A stretch of DNA of 64,000 nucleotides from Helicobacter sp. MIT 11-5569 (GTDB lineage Bacteria > Campylobacterota > Campylobacteria > Campylobacterales > Helicobacteraceae): contig NZ_JRPB02000010.1 of NCBI RefSeq assembly GCF_000765695.2, forward strand, positions 1 to 64,000, in the 5' to 3' direction. The notes beneath the pieces are model-generated. The model saw only the letters and a program-made list of their open reading frames with translations, searched no databases and had not been told where the DNA came from. Shown here piece after piece: positions 26,345 to 36,581 of the stretch (positions within the stretch are counted from its first letter, which is position 1; each line of letters opens with the position of its first letter). A program made the position numbers and the translations under genes.

Positions 26345-27877
26345 GTGAAGCCAAAAATTTTAGTTGTTGGGGATTTGATTTTAGACCATTATATTTGGGG
26401 GAATTGCGAACGTATTTCTCCAGAAGCTCCTGTGCAAGTGATTGATGTTAAAAAAGAATCGCTAAATTTAGGGGGTGCGTGCAATGTCGCAAACAACCTT
26501 ATACATTTAGAATCTTCCGTGTGGATTTGTGGAATGGTAGGAGATGATAGTGCAGGAAAGACTTTAAAAAATGAATTAGAAAAAAAGGGGATTCGCACAG
26601 AAGGAATCTTTTTGCACCCAAATCGTCCAACAACGCAAAAATCTCGCATTATAGCCGGTCATCAGCAAGTTGCGCGCGTGGATAGAGAGGATAAAACACA
26701 AATTTCCAAAGAAGGGAAAGAATTTATTTTAAAATTTGTGGAATCTTTGATTCATACAGCTAAAATTTCTTGCATTGTGCTAAGCGATTATCAAAAAGGG
26801 GTTTTAAGCGATAATTTAACGCAGAATCTCATTGCTTTAGCAAAACGCGCTAAAGTTAAGATTCTAGCAGACCCAAAGGGTAGAGATTATACAAAATACA
26901 AAGGCGCGACACTGCTAACTCCTAATAAAAAAGAAGCGACAGAGGCTACGGGGATTACAATTAACAACCAAGAGAGCTTAGAGCAATGCTTAGAGGCTTT
27001 AAACAAGCTTTGTGATTTGGAGATTTCTTTAATTACATTAAGCGAAGATGGAATCGCATTTCTGCAAAATAATATTGTGCAAAAGATTCCAACAATAGCG
27101 CGTGAAGTTTTTGATGTAACGGGTGCTGGAGATACTGTTATTGCGTCTTTAGCGTATATGTTAGCACTTGGTGAGCCAATCTCACAAAGCGTGTATTTTG
27201 CAAATGCAGCAGCAGCGGTGGTGGTTAGCAAAGTGGGTTCTGCAACAGCAAGTAAGCAAGAGATTTTTGCGTATTTAAAGCGCAATAATCTTTTGGATTC
27301 TACACTTGCAAATGCAGAATTTTTAAAAGTTTTTTCCGCAGAGCAAGAAAATTATGATTTCACATCACAAATCCGCAAAATTTTAAAACGCAAAAAGCCT
27401 AATTTTTATTTAGATAAATTTATCACACAAGAAAATTTTAATGCTTTTTTGGAATCTTTAGAGCAATTAAAGCAAGATGGGTTTAAAGTTGTTTTTACTA
27501 ATGGTTGCTTTGACCTTTTGCATTTAGGGCATTTGGATTATCTTCATAAAGCACGCAATTTAGGGGATTTGTTAATTATTGGATTAAATAGCGATTCTTC
27601 GATTAAGGGCTTAAAAGGAGAATCGCGCCCTATTAATGCGCAACAAGATAGAATCGCGCAGCTTTGTGCCTTAGAATGTGTGGATTTTGTGATTGTTTTT
27701 GAAGAGCAAACGCCTAAAGATTTGATTGCAAAAATTCGTCCAGATGTGCTTGTTAAAGGTGCAGATTATGAAGGAAAAGAAGTTGTCGGTAGTGCTTTTA
27801 GCAAAGAAGTGCGTTTGATTGATTTTATCAAAGGAAAAAGCACAACAACACTTATTCAAAAAATAAAGGAATCTTAA
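26345..27877 (+). CDS. hldE: Bifunctional heptose-7-phosphate kinase / heptose-1-phosphate adenylyltransferase
   Basis: Two fused domains. A ribokinase-like N-terminus (residues 1-320) has [10 protein letters not shown] and the catalytic [10 protein letters not shown] nucleotidyltransferase C-terminus (residues 370-510) has [16 protein letters not shown]. It provides two steps of ADP-heptose synthesis. GTG start; 510 aa. The stop overlaps the gmhA start (TAATG). ADP-heptose is also an innate-immune ligand in Helicobacter. Confidence 0.97.
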   Translation: MKPKILVVGDLILDHYIWGNCERISPEAPVQVIDVKKESLNLGGACNVANNLIHLESSVWICGMVGDDSAGKTLKNELEKKGIRTEGIFLHPNRPTTQKSRIIAGHQQVARVDREDKTQISKEGKEFILKFVESLIHTAKISCIVLSDYQKGVLSDNLTQNLIALAKRAKVKILADPKGRDYTKYKGATLLTPNKKEATEATGITINNQESLEQCLEALNKLCDLEISLITLSEDGIAFLQNNIVQKIPTIAREVFDVTGAGDTVIASLAYMLALGEPISQSVYFANAAAAVVVSKVGSATASKQEIFAYLKRNNLLDSTLANAEFLKVFSAEQENYDFTSQIRKILKRKKPNFYLDKFITQENFNAFLESLEQLKQDGFKVVFTNGCFDLLHLGHLDYLHKARNLGDLLIIGLNSDSSIKGLKGESRPINAQQDRIAQLCALECVDFVIVFEEQTPKDLIAKIRPDVLVKGADYEGKEVVGSAFSKEVRLIDFIKGKSTTTLIQKIKES

Positions 27878-28437
27878 TGCAACAAACAATTTTAGATGAA
27901 ATTAAAGCACATTTACAAAGTGCGCAAAAAATGGAATCCCTAGTGCCAACCTTAGAAGTTGCAGCAAAAATGGCAATTTCCACATTAAAAGATGGTGGCA
28001 AGATTCTACTTTGTGGAAATGGTGGAAGTGCGGCAGATGCACAACATATTGCAGCAGAGCTTACAGGGCGTTACAAAAAAGAACGTGTTGGACTTAGTGC
28101 AATCGCTCTTACAACAGATACAAGTGCGCTAACAGCAATCGGCAATGACTATGGCTATGATTATGTTTTTTCTAGGCAGTGTGAAGCATTAGCAAAACAA
28201 GGGGATTTGCTATGGGGGATTTCTACAAGTGGAAATAGCCAAAATGTGCTAAATGCGCTAGAATGTGCGCGTAAAATTGGCTGCAAAACGTTAGGTTTTA
28301 GCGGGAGAGATGGTGGGGCTATGCAAAATTTTTGTGATGTGTTGTTGATTTCTCCTAGTAATGATACGCCAAGAATCCAAGAAATGCACATTTTAATGGG
28401 GCATATTCTTTGTGATTTGATTGAAAAAAGTTATTAA
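27877..28437 (+). CDS. gmhA: Sedoheptulose-7-phosphate isomerase
   Basis: First step of ADP-heptose synthesis. A SIS-domain protein with [19 protein letters not shown] and the second phosphate-binding motif [10 protein letters not shown]. 186 aa is normal. The ATG shares a base with the hldE stop, which indicates translational coupling. Confidence 0.96.
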   Translation: MQQTILDEIKAHLQSAQKMESLVPTLEVAAKMAISTLKDGGKILLCGNGGSAADAQHIAAELTGRYKKERVGLSAIALTTDTSALTAIGNDYGYDYVFSRQCEALAKQGDLLWGISTSGNSQNVLNALECARKIGCKTLGFSGRDGGAMQNFCDVLLISPSNDTPRIQEMHILMGHILCDLIEKSY

Positions 28438-28872
28438 ATGTTTTTTGAAAAAATTATTGCAGCTTGCGGAGATGATGGGTTTAGTTTGGAATCCGCTTTA
28501 TTTAAACAGCTCCAAAGTGGGGGAATTAAGGCAGATTTTTCAGATTTGCACGCGGATTCTAGTGGAATTTATTTCACATATCCGAACCAAACACAGCAAA
28601 AAGTATTATTCTATCAAGCAAAATTACAAGAATCTACTTTTCGCGTGCAAGGCGACCCATACGTGCATTTATGTGGATGTAAGGCTTGTATGGAAGATTT
28701 AAAAAACCCAGATTTTCTAGCAGTTGTTACTTATGATTTGCGCTTTTTTTTAGGGATTTATTCTCATAAGGTGCAAATGAAGTTTTTTAATGATAAGCCT
28801 TTAGAGTTGTGCCAAGATTGTTTAAAAATCACACATTTCAAAGGAGATTTAAAGGCATTTTTAACTTCTTAA
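28438..28872 (+). CDS. Cys-motif hypothetical protein downstream of gmhA (144 aa)
   Basis: Begins immediately after the gmhA stop. The protein has HLCGCKAC (near residue 78) and LCQDC (near residue 127), a four-to-five Cys arrangement that could bind zinc or a cluster. No signal or membrane segment is seen. It lies in the heptose operon, but a role in LPS is not shown. Its 3' end overlaps the convergent cca gene by 12 bases. I do not recognise the family. Confidence 0.7.
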   Translation: MFFEKIIAACGDDGFSLESALFKQLQSGGIKADFSDLHADSSGIYFTYPNQTQQKVLFYQAKLQESTFRVQGDPYVHLCGCKACMEDLKNPDFLAVVTYDLRFFLGIYSHKVQMKFFNDKPLELCQDCLKITHFKGDLKAFLTS

Positions 28873-30102
28873 AAATTGCTTAATAATTTTAATTTTTTCT
28901 CTTAAAACATGTATTTTGATTGCATTTTTACTAGGCTTATTTTGTGCAATCCATTCTTTTGGCGAGTAGGCATTTAGCGCGTCAAAGGTTTGCAATAATG
29001 TGGATTTGAAGTTGGAATCTAAATGCTGTGGCTTCAGGCTTGTTCTGCCATTTCTATCAGCAAATAATAGAAGAATTTGCAAAGATAAAAGAAGAGAATC
29101 TCTTTTGAAACTTTCAAAAAATGCAACACATTTAGAAGCGCGCATTGTTGCGAGCAAATAGATTTTAATATGGTTTTGGATTAAGATAAGCATTGGCTTT
29201 TTAATAGAATTTGGTAGAGAAATATCAAGGAGCGGTAACACTAAATTTATATCATCATGCCCGCTAGAGTTTCCAAATGTGCGGTAGCAATAAGGTTTGG
29301 CAATATCATGGTAGAGTGCTGCAAACTTTAAAATTAAACGCGCATTTTTTGAAAAATTTAAAGGCACAATTTGCGATTCTACAAGTTTTAAGACTTCCAT
29401 AGTGTGCGCAAATACAGAGCTTTCTAAATGATGAAGATTTCCTTCTTTAAGTGTGGTTAGCGCATAAATGTGGGGAAAAATCACATCTAAGACGCCTAAT
29501 TCAAAAAGTGTCTCAAAAAATAAATAGGAATCTTTGTCTAAAAGCACCATTTTGACTTCTTGATACACGCGATTTTTTTCTAAATGGTGCAATTCCTCGC
29601 GCATTGTATAGATGAGTATTTTTGTGCTTGGGTGGATTTTCCATTCTATACCAAATCTTGCGCGGAATCTTGCAATACGTAACACGCGTAAAGGGTCTTC
29701 GCAAAAAGCATCGCTAATATGGCGTAAGATTTTATTTTCTAAATCTTTGATTCCATTAAAAGGGTCATAGTAGGTCTGTGTTGTTTCATCTAGCGCAATG
29801 GCATTAAGCGTTAAATCACGTCTCTTTAAGTCTTCATATAAGGAGACTTGTTGCGTTTGAGTGCTAAATCCATTATAGCCATATTGTATTTTTTTTTCAC
29901 GTCTAGCAAGTGCAATTTGAGAGCCGTCTTTTTGCAAAAAAACAGGAAAATTTTTGCCAACTTTTGGTAAGTGCTTAAAATCTTCCTCGCTAAAGCCAAC
30001 TGCTACATAATCTTTGTCTTTTGTAGGTTTGCCAAGCAGTGCATCGCGCACAGCTCCGCCTACTAAATAAATTTTTTTAGTAAAGTCCGTATTTTCCATC
30101 AA
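28861..30102 (-). CDS. cca: tRNA nucleotidyltransferase (CCA-adding type) with HD domain
   Basis: A class II nucleotidyltransferase. The N-terminal head has YLVGGAVRDALLG and DKDYVAVG (metal-binding Asp pair), then RRDLTLNAIA, the RNA/nucleotide-binding RVLRIARFRARF segment, and a C-terminal HD motif (ALYHDIAKP). This layout fits a CCA-adding enzyme; poly(A) polymerase-type family members look similar, so specificity is inferred. 413 aa. The start overlaps the end of hpf by 26 bases. Confidence 0.88.
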   Translation of the reverse strand: MMENTDFTKKIYLVGGAVRDALLGKPTKDKDYVAVGFSEEDFKHLPKVGKNFPVFLQKDGSQIALARREKKIQYGYNGFSTQTQQVSLYEDLKRRDLTLNAIALDETTQTYYDPFNGIKDLENKILRHISDAFCEDPLRVLRIARFRARFGIEWKIHPSTKILIYTMREELHHLEKNRVYQEVKMVLLDKDSYLFFETLFELGVLDVIFPHIYALTTLKEGNLHHLESSVFAHTMEVLKLVESQIVPLNFSKNARLILKFAALYHDIAKPYCYRTFGNSSGHDDINLVLPLLDISLPNSIKKPMLILIQNHIKIYLLATMRASKCVAFFESFKRDSLLLSLQILLLFADRNGRTSLKPQHLDSNFKSTLLQTFDALNAYSPKEWIAQNKPSKNAIKIHVLREKIKIIKQFLRS

Positions 30103-30637
30103 TTCGCTTATAAATCACGCGCATTTTGGAATCTTTATCATTAAAGACAAAAAATTGTTGTGAGCTACTTTTTAGACGCTCTAGCGCATCTTCAATATCT
30201 AAAGGTTTGTGCAAATCTAAATCCATAGGCACGATTTCATCTTCGCCTTTGTTTGCCAAAGCCTCTTCGCGCAAAATTGTTTCTGCCATTATATCTTGTG
30301 CTGGTATTGCTCTTTTTTGGTTGAGTTTGTCGTGATAACGGCGTAAAATCTTGTGCATTCTACTTATTGCTAAATCCACAGCAGAATAAAAATCTTTATC
30401 AATTTGATTAATAACAAGTGTGTTGGAGTGTGCTAAAGCAAGAGTAATGTCGATTCCAAAAGCACGCTTTTTCTTTTTCTCTCCCTTTTTGCTACCCTTT
30501 TTTTCTTGATATGTTACAACTACACGCGTATTTAAAATATCAAGCTGATATTTTTCAAGGCTTTGCGTTAGGCTTAAAATATAGTCTTTCATTGCATCGG
30601 TGAGTTCAAAATGGCGGGAAGTAATGATTGTGTGCAT
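30077..30637 (-). CDS. hpf: Ribosome hibernation promoting factor (long HPF)
   Basis: Binds ribosomes in slow growth and promotes dimerisation. The N-terminal RaiA/HPF domain (residues 1-105, ITSRHFELTDAMKDYI) is followed by a linker and a C-terminal dimerisation domain (VFNDKDSKMRVIYKRIDGKYGLY region). 186 aa fits the long type. A Lys-rich loop (KKGSKKGEKKKKR) is notable. It overlaps cca. Confidence 0.92.
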   Translation of the reverse strand: MHTIITSRHFELTDAMKDYILSLTQSLEKYQLDILNTRVVVTYQEKKGSKKGEKKKKRAFGIDITLALAHSNTLVINQIDKDFYSAVDLAISRMHKILRRYHDKLNQKRAIPAQDIMAETILREEALANKGEDEIVPMDLDLHKPLDIEDALERLKSSSQQFFVFNDKDSKMRVIYKRIDGKYGLY

Positions 30638-30675
30638 ATTGTTTCCTTTTGGTGAAGTGAAATTATTGTAGCATA

Positions 30676-31458
30676 TTAAAGAATATATTGCATACTCTGG
30701 TGTAATTTTTTTGTATCAAAACTAATATTTTGAGATTCCATAAAAATTTCAAAGGCTAGAATAGCCTGATGGATTAGCATTTGTTTTCCATCGGTATTTG
30801 GAATCTTTAGGGATTGTGCTAGGCTTAAAAAAGGAGTTTGTTTTCCATAGATTAAATCAAAGGCAAATTTCGCTTCTTGTAAAAGTGGAGCTAATAGAGC
30901 TTCTGCAATGGGTAAAGTATCGCTTGTTAGCCCTGCTGGAGTAGTGTTGATGATTAAATCATAAGTTGTTTTGGGTTTGAAAGCCTCAAATGTTGCGCAT
31001 TCAAAGTTGCTAAAATCTTTTAAACGTTCTTTGGAGCGATTAATAATAGTAGGTGGAATACCCTTTTCTTTTAAAATGCAAGCAACAGCTTTTGCTGAAC
31101 CACCAGCACCAATAATTAAGGCATTTTTTGGAGCTAATTTTTCAATACAAAGATAGAATCCTAAAGCGTCTGTATTGTATCCTAGCATTTTGCTTCCAGT
31201 AAATACGATTGTATTTACCGCTCCTATTTCGCGTGCGATTCCAAAGACTTCATCACAAGAGTTAAATGCGATTTCTTTAAAAGGCACCGTAATATTTGCA
31301 CCTTTTAAATGCAGGCTGCGTAAATGGTAAAAAGATTGGTTTTTATCCAACAAATAGCGTCCATAAAAACCTAGAATCTCTAAAGTTTTAAAGGCGTGAT
31401 TATGCAAAATGGGAGAAAGCGAATGAGAAATAGGGTTTCCAATGACTGCAAATTGCAT
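30676..31458 (-). CDS. aroE: Shikimate dehydrogenase
   Basis: NADP-dependent step of aromatic amino acid synthesis. It begins with the substrate-binding motif GNPISHSLSP, contains LKGANITVPFKE with the catalytic Lys, and the NADP motif IGAGGSAKAV. 260 aa is normal. It follows the SH3 protein gene by three bases. Confidence 0.96.
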   Translation of the reverse strand: MQFAVIGNPISHSLSPILHNHAFKTLEILGFYGRYLLDKNQSFYHLRSLHLKGANITVPFKEIAFNSCDEVFGIAREIGAVNTIVFTGSKMLGYNTDALGFYLCIEKLAPKNALIIGAGGSAKAVACILKEKGIPPTIINRSKERLKDFSNFECATFEAFKPKTTYDLIINTTPAGLTSDTLPIAEALLAPLLQEAKFAFDLIYGKQTPFLSLAQSLKIPNTDGKQMLIHQAILAFEIFMESQNISFDTKKLHQSMQYIL

Positions 31459-31461
31459 AAG

Positions 31462-32241
31462 TTAATCACGTAAAATTAGCGAACGGCGCACTACCCAGCC
31501 ATTCTTATTGCCTGCGTTTGCATCTTGAATTTTAACCCAAATACCATTGCTTTCTATAATGCTTACAGAGTCATTTGGCGTGAGTTTGTTTAGGATTCTA
31601 GCTTCTGTGCTTGGAGTTTCTCTAATATTTAAACTCGGGACTTTAGAAGTATAAAGCTGAGTTGCTTGTGTTGTTAAATCCTCTGTTTGTAGAATCTCTG
31701 ATTCCATTTGTGGTTGCTCTATTTGTTGTTTTGCAACTTCTGCTTCTGCCGCATTTTCAAGTGCAACTTCTTTTGTAAAACGTTTTAAAACCCACCCGAT
31801 AGGTTCTTTGGTATTAGAATCTGCAAGCAAAACCCAACCTTCTTTTTCTTCAAGACTTATTGCGATTTGTTCAGGTGTGAGTTTGCCAACAATAGGTGCG
31901 TCAGTATTTGTATTTTTACGAATATTTAGAGATTTAACACTGCTTGTTAAGTAAGTTTCTTGTTTGATTTCTGGAAGTTGTTGTGGCATTATTAGGGAGT
32001 CTTCTGTCTCCGTTTCTGTTGGAGATAATAAATCTTGAGATGGAATTTGTATTGGTTGTGTATTGTCTTCATTAGAATCGCTTGCTATGTTTTGCATTGA
32101 CTCTTCTTGAGAAATCGGAGCTTGCGCACGCTCCTTTTTATTTAATAATTCAAAGGCAGAATAATACACTACAAAAGTTAGCAATAATACAAAAATAGGT
32201 AAAGGATAAACTTTTAGAATCTTTTTTAAGCTTTCAGGCAT
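31462..32241 (-). CDS. Membrane-anchored protein with two SH3 repeats (259 aa)
   Basis: One N-terminal membrane helix (residues 12-30) is followed by a Gln/Glu/Ser-rich linker and two bacterial SH3 domains, starting near residues 100 (VKSLNIRKNTNTDAPI) and 198 (VPSLNIRETPSTEARI), each ending with a GWV(L/V)(K/R)R motif. The bulk should lie in the periplasm and may bind peptidoglycan. It probably shares a transcript with aroE. No catalytic domain is visible. Confidence 0.85.
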   Translation of the reverse strand: MPESLKKILKVYPLPIFVLLLTFVVYYSAFELLNKKERAQAPISQEESMQNIASDSNEDNTQPIQIPSQDLLSPTETETEDSLIMPQQLPEIKQETYLTSSVKSLNIRKNTNTDAPIVGKLTPEQIAISLEEKEGWVLLADSNTKEPIGWVLKRFTKEVALENAAEAEVAKQQIEQPQMESEILQTEDLTTQATQLYTSKVPSLNIRETPSTEARILNKLTPNDSVSIIESNGIWVKIQDANAGNKNGWVVRRSLILRD

Positions 32242-32297
32242 TGGAATTTGTTTCTCTTTTTGACATCTTAAACTAGATTATAGCAAAAAATCATATT

Positions 32298-33290
32298 TTA
32301 GACAAATGCAACGTTTTTTTCGCCACTTTCTAACACTCCTAAAATGTATCCACTAGATTCTTTTGTGATAAAATCTGCATCTTTGCAATCCGCGATAAGC
32401 ACCATTCCAACACCCATATTAAAAGTGCGGTATTTATCGGCATCTTGGACATAATGGCAAAGCATTTCAAAGATAGGTAGTTTCTGAATATTTTTTGTAA
32501 CGATTTTTGCGCAAACTCCATTAGGAAGCACACGCGGAAGATTTTCTACTAATCCACCCCCAGTAATATGCGCTAAAGCTTTAATTTTGCTTTGAAGTTT
32601 TTTGAAAGTTTGGACATAGATTTTTGTGGGTGTAAGCAAAGTTTCAATAAGAGGTTTGCCTTCAAAGTTAGAATCTAAGGGAATTTTATTTTGTTCTAGG
32701 ATTTTCCGAACCAAAGAATAGCCATTAGAATGGATTCCGCTGCTAGGTAAAGCAATTAATACATCACCAGCACTTGCTTGTGATGAGCGTTCTACCATTT
32801 CTCTTTCTGCTATGCCTACTGCAAATCCTGCTAAATCAAAATCTTTGTCCTTATACATTCCGGGCATTTCTGCACTTTCTCCACCGATTAATGCGCATTG
32901 TGCTTCTAAACAGCCTTTTGTGATTCCACTAATAACTTGCAAGGCTGCATTTTTATCAAGTTTTCCGGTGGCATAATAATCTAAGAAAAACATTGGAGTG
33001 GCAAAGTTACAGATTAAATCATTCACACACATTGCAACTAAATCAATCCCAACACTATCTAAGATTCCACTATCAATAGCAAGCTTTAGTTTTGTTCCAA
33101 CTCCATCTGTAGCTGCTAGTATGACAGGTTCTTTGTAGCCGTTAGGCAATAAAAATGCTCCACTAAAAGAACCAAGTCCGCCAAGTACATTAGGAGTAAA
33201 GGTTTGTTTGACTAACCCTTTTAAATCTTCAACTAGAGCATTCCCTTCTGCAATATCTACACCAGAATCCTTGTAGTTTAATTTGTTCAT
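32298..33290 (-). CDS. purM: Phosphoribosylformylglycinamidine cyclo-ligase PurM
   Basis: Makes aminoimidazole ribotide in purine synthesis. Starts MNKLNYKDSGVDIAEGNALV and contains ATDGVGTKLKLA, MCVNDLI and GGESAEMPGMY, all typical of PurM. 330 aa is normal. It is divergent from ppk. Confidence 0.97.
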   Translation of the reverse strand: MNKLNYKDSGVDIAEGNALVEDLKGLVKQTFTPNVLGGLGSFSGAFLLPNGYKEPVILAATDGVGTKLKLAIDSGILDSVGIDLVAMCVNDLICNFATPMFFLDYYATGKLDKNAALQVISGITKGCLEAQCALIGGESAEMPGMYKDKDFDLAGFAVGIAEREMVERSSQASAGDVLIALPSSGIHSNGYSLVRKILEQNKIPLDSNFEGKPLIETLLTPTKIYVQTFKKLQSKIKALAHITGGGLVENLPRVLPNGVCAKIVTKNIQKLPIFEMLCHYVQDADKYRTFNMGVGMVLIADCKDADFITKESSGYILGVLESGEKNVAFV

Positions 33291-33400
33291 AGTCTAATCC
33301 CAAAACAATTTTAAGGTGCAATAATACACAAAAGCAACTTAAAGCTTATAAATTATCGCACTTATATAGACTTTCAAGGCAATTTTAACGCAATTCTATA

Positions 33401-33406
33401 TATAAT
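33401..33406 (+). promoter_or_regulatory. -10 box of ppk
   Basis: TATAAT 32 bases before the GTG start of ppk, in the 147-base gap shared with divergent purM. Confidence 0.6.
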
Positions 33407-33437
33407 TAGGAGAAATTTTCATATTAAAGGGGTTAAA

Positions 33438-35543
33438 GTGTCTCAAATTACTTTAAACAAATCGGCGAATTTTATCAATAGAGAGTTGTCTTGGTTGCGT
33501 TTTAATACACGTGTTTTAAGTGAAGCACAAGATTCTAATAATCCGCTTTTAGAAAGACTTAAATTTATTGCAATTTATGGCACAAATTTAGATGAATTTT
33601 ATATGGTGCGTGTCGCAGGATTAAAGCGTCTTTATAGTGCGCGTATTACAGAAAGTGGTCCTGATAGACTAACGCCAAAAGAGCAATTAGACGAAATTAG
33701 AAGCTATCTAAAAGAAGAGAAAAAGCATTTAGAAGCTTGTTATTTTTCTATAAAAGAAGAACTCTCAAAGCTTGGTTTGCATATTAAAACTTATGCGCAA
33801 GGTAGCAAAAAAGAAAAAGAAGAATTGCAAGAATATTTCTTTAATCATCTTTACCCTATTGTTGTGCCTATTGCCGTAGATGCAACACACCCTTTTCCGC
33901 ATTTAAATAATCTAACTTATGTGCTTGCTTTAAAACTACAAAACTTAGATAATCCTAGAGAAATTAAATTTGGAATGACACGAATTTCGAGAATGTTACC
34001 GGGATTTGTGCGACTAGGAGATACTTATTTTTACACAGATTCCATTGTTGCAGAATTTACAAATGAGCTATTCCCGGGCTTTAAAGTTCTAGGTTGGAGT
34101 GCATTTAGAGTAACAAGAAATGCAGATATGGAAATTGAAGAAGAAGAAGCAGATGATTTTATGGCTTTAATGACAGAAGGGCTAAAATCACGCAGAAAGG
34201 GAGAAATTATCCGCTTAGAAATCCAAAAAACAAAAGACAAAGAGCTTAAAAATTTTATTACACAATATATTCAAGTAACACCAGAAGATATTTATGAGTC
34301 TGAAATACCGATGAATTCTAATATTCTTTGGGAGATTGTTGGGAATAAAAACTTTGCAAAACTTACATTTCCTAGCTATACGTCTAAGATTTTACCTCCG
34401 CTAGATTCTAATACAAATATTTTTTCTGTGCTAGATTCTCAAGATATTCTTTCTTTCCAACCTTATGAGAGCTTTGACCCCGTTGTGAATTTTATCCAAA
34501 GTGCTGCAAAAGACCCTGATGTTTTTTCTATCAGAATGACACTTTATCGTGTGGGCAAAAATTCCCCGATTGTCAAAGCACTTATTGAAGCAGCAGAAAA
34601 TGGCAAACAAGTTACCGCTTTAGTGGAACTAAAGGCAAGATTTGACGAAGAAAATAACTTGCATTGGGCGCGTGCGTTAGAATCTGCAGGAGCGCATGTG
34701 ATTTACGGTGTTCCCGGACTTAAAGTGCATGCAAAAATTGCTTTAGTGATTAAAAGCATAGGTAAAGAGTTGCGCGAATATGTGCATTTAAGCACGGGGA
34801 ATTATAATCCAAGCACAGCAAAAATTTATACAGATATTAGCTATATGACTTCTAAACGTGCATTTACACAAGATGCGACAAAATTCTTTCACAATCTTTC
34901 TGGATTTTCGCATAAATCTAAGCTTAGCGCATTGCTTTCAGCACCTTTGCAGATTAAGTCAAAAATCCTAGATTTAATTGAAAATGAGGCAAAAATGGGA
35001 AGCGAAGGGCGCATTATCTTAAAAGCAAATTCTGTGGTTGATACAGATGTGATTTTAGCCCTTTATAAAGCTTCTAATGCGGGAGTGAAGATTGATTTGA
35101 TTGTGCGTGGGATTTGTTGCTTAAGACCGGGTATTAAGGGGGTTAGTGAAAATATTCGTGTCATTTCTATTGTGGGTAAATACTTAGAGCATGCAAGAAT
35201 TTATTACTTTAAGCACTCTGAAGTGCCAATTTATTTTGCAAGTGCAGATTTAATGCCAAGAAATTTAGAACGCCGCGTGGAGTTAATGACACCAATTTTT
35301 GATGACGCATTAGCTGATAAATTATTTGGAATCCTTAATATTCAAAATGAAGATACCGCTAAAGCACATTTGTTAAAAAGCAATGGAGAATACACTAAAC
35401 TTGCTCCAAAAGACAATGAAAAAGCACTCAATAGTCAAAAAATGTTAGAAGAACATACAAACACACTTTATTCTTCACTCAAAAAAGAAGAACGTGCAGT
35501 CAAAACTAAAAAACTAGCAAGTAGAATGTTTAAAGAAAGTTAA
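33438..35543 (+). CDS. ppk1: Polyphosphate kinase 1
   Basis: Reversible synthesis of polyphosphate from ATP. Starts at GTG with AAAGGGG upstream. The N-terminal domain has FINRELSWLRFNTRVL, and the catalytic halves contain the phosphorylated-His region GLKVHAKIAL and the second HKD-like segment LEHARIYYFKH. 701 aa is typical. Confidence 0.97.
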   Translation: MSQITLNKSANFINRELSWLRFNTRVLSEAQDSNNPLLERLKFIAIYGTNLDEFYMVRVAGLKRLYSARITESGPDRLTPKEQLDEIRSYLKEEKKHLEACYFSIKEELSKLGLHIKTYAQGSKKEKEELQEYFFNHLYPIVVPIAVDATHPFPHLNNLTYVLALKLQNLDNPREIKFGMTRISRMLPGFVRLGDTYFYTDSIVAEFTNELFPGFKVLGWSAFRVTRNADMEIEEEEADDFMALMTEGLKSRRKGEIIRLEIQKTKDKELKNFITQYIQVTPEDIYESEIPMNSNILWEIVGNKNFAKLTFPSYTSKILPPLDSNTNIFSVLDSQDILSFQPYESFDPVVNFIQSAAKDPDVFSIRMTLYRVGKNSPIVKALIEAAENGKQVTALVELKARFDEENNLHWARALESAGAHVIYGVPGLKVHAKIALVIKSIGKELREYVHLSTGNYNPSTAKIYTDISYMTSKRAFTQDATKFFHNLSGFSHKSKLSALLSAPLQIKSKILDLIENEAKMGSEGRIILKANSVVDTDVILALYKASNAGVKIDLIVRGICCLRPGIKGVSENIRVISIVGKYLEHARIYYFKHSEVPIYFASADLMPRNLERRVELMTPIFDDALADKLFGILNIQNEDTAKAHLLKSNGEYTKLAPKDNEKALNSQKMLEEHTNTLYSSLKKEERAVKTKKLASRMFKES

Positions 35544-35561
35544 AAGCTAATTGAGCTTACA

Positions 35562-35588
35562 TTAAGATTCCATAATGTGGAATCTTAA
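35562..35588. terminator. Bidirectional terminator between ppk and hemB
   Basis: TTAAGATTCCA, loop TAATG, TGGAATCTTAA: a perfect 11-bp stem between convergent genes. The arms again contain the GAWTC core. Confidence 0.75.
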
Positions 35589-35596
35589 ATATGCTT

Positions 35597-36571
35597 TTAG
35601 CTTAATTTAAGAAGTTTAGCGATTTCTTTTGCGTGATAAGTGATGATAATATCTGCTCCCGCGCGCTTAAAGCTTAACATCGTCTCCATTAATACGCGTT
35701 CATAATCAATAAGCCCAGCTTTTTGTGCAAATTTTAGCATTGCATATTCTCCGCTCACATTATACACCGCAAGTGGAAGTAAGCTTCTTTCTCTAATATC
35801 GCGAACGATATCAAGATAAGCAAGAGCTGGCTTAACCATTAAAATATCTGCCCCTTGTGCTTCATCTTCTAAGCTCTCTGCAATCGCTTCTCTGCGATTT
35901 GCTGGGTTTTGTTGGTAAGATTTTCTATCCCCAAAACTCGGTGTGCTTTGCGCAACATCACGAAAAGGTCCATAATAACCACTAGCAAATTTTGTAGAAT
36001 AACTCATTATTGGAAGATGAGAAAAGCCTGCATTATCTAGTGCTGTGCGGAGGGACTCTATCATTCCGTCCATCATTCCACTTGGTGCAATTAAGTCTGC
36101 GCCTGATTGTGCTAAAACAATGGCTTGTTTGTTGAGAATCTCCAAAGTCAAATCATTATCTACGCTTTGGAGTTTTGGGTTTAAGATTCCACAATGCCCA
36201 TGGTCTGTGTATTCACAAAAACATAAATCCACGCATAACAATAAATTTGGAAACTTTTCTTTGATTGCGCGTAGAGCCTGAGCGATGATACCTTGTTCGC
36301 TTAATGCTTCAGAGCCTGTGCTATCTTTGATTGCTGGAATCCCAAAAAGCATTACTGCATTAATGCCTAAAGATTCTAGCTTAGCACATTCTTCTAACGC
36401 ATTATCAATGCTGAGTTGATAGACATCAGGCATGCTAGCAATAGCGTTTTTAATATTTGTTCCATGTGTGATAAAAAGGGGATAAATCAAATCTTGTGTG
36501 CGGATAGTATTTTCTTCTACAAGATTGCGCACCACGCTATTTAGTCGAACTCTTCGCAAACGTTTAAACAT
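35597..36571 (-). CDS. hemB: Delta-aminolevulinic acid dehydratase
   Basis: Condenses two aminolevulinates into porphobilinogen for heme. The metal-binding segment is [17 protein letters not shown], and the active-site Lys regions are [16 protein letters not shown] and [11 protein letters not shown]. 324 aa is normal. It sits 11 bases downstream of the arsS sensor gene, as in H. pylori. Confidence 0.97.
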   Translation of the reverse strand: MFKRLRRVRLNSVVRNLVEENTIRTQDLIYPLFITHGTNIKNAIASMPDVYQLSIDNALEECAKLESLGINAVMLFGIPAIKDSTGSEALSEQGIIAQALRAIKEKFPNLLLCVDLCFCEYTDHGHCGILNPKLQSVDNDLTLEILNKQAIVLAQSGADLIAPSGMMDGMIESLRTALDNAGFSHLPIMSYSTKFASGYYGPFRDVAQSTPSFGDRKSYQQNPANRREAIAESLEDEAQGADILMVKPALAYLDIVRDIRERSLLPLAVYNVSGEYAMLKFAQKAGLIDYERVLMETMLSFKRAGADIIITYHAKEIAKLLKLS

Positions 36572-36581
36572 AGGGATTCCT

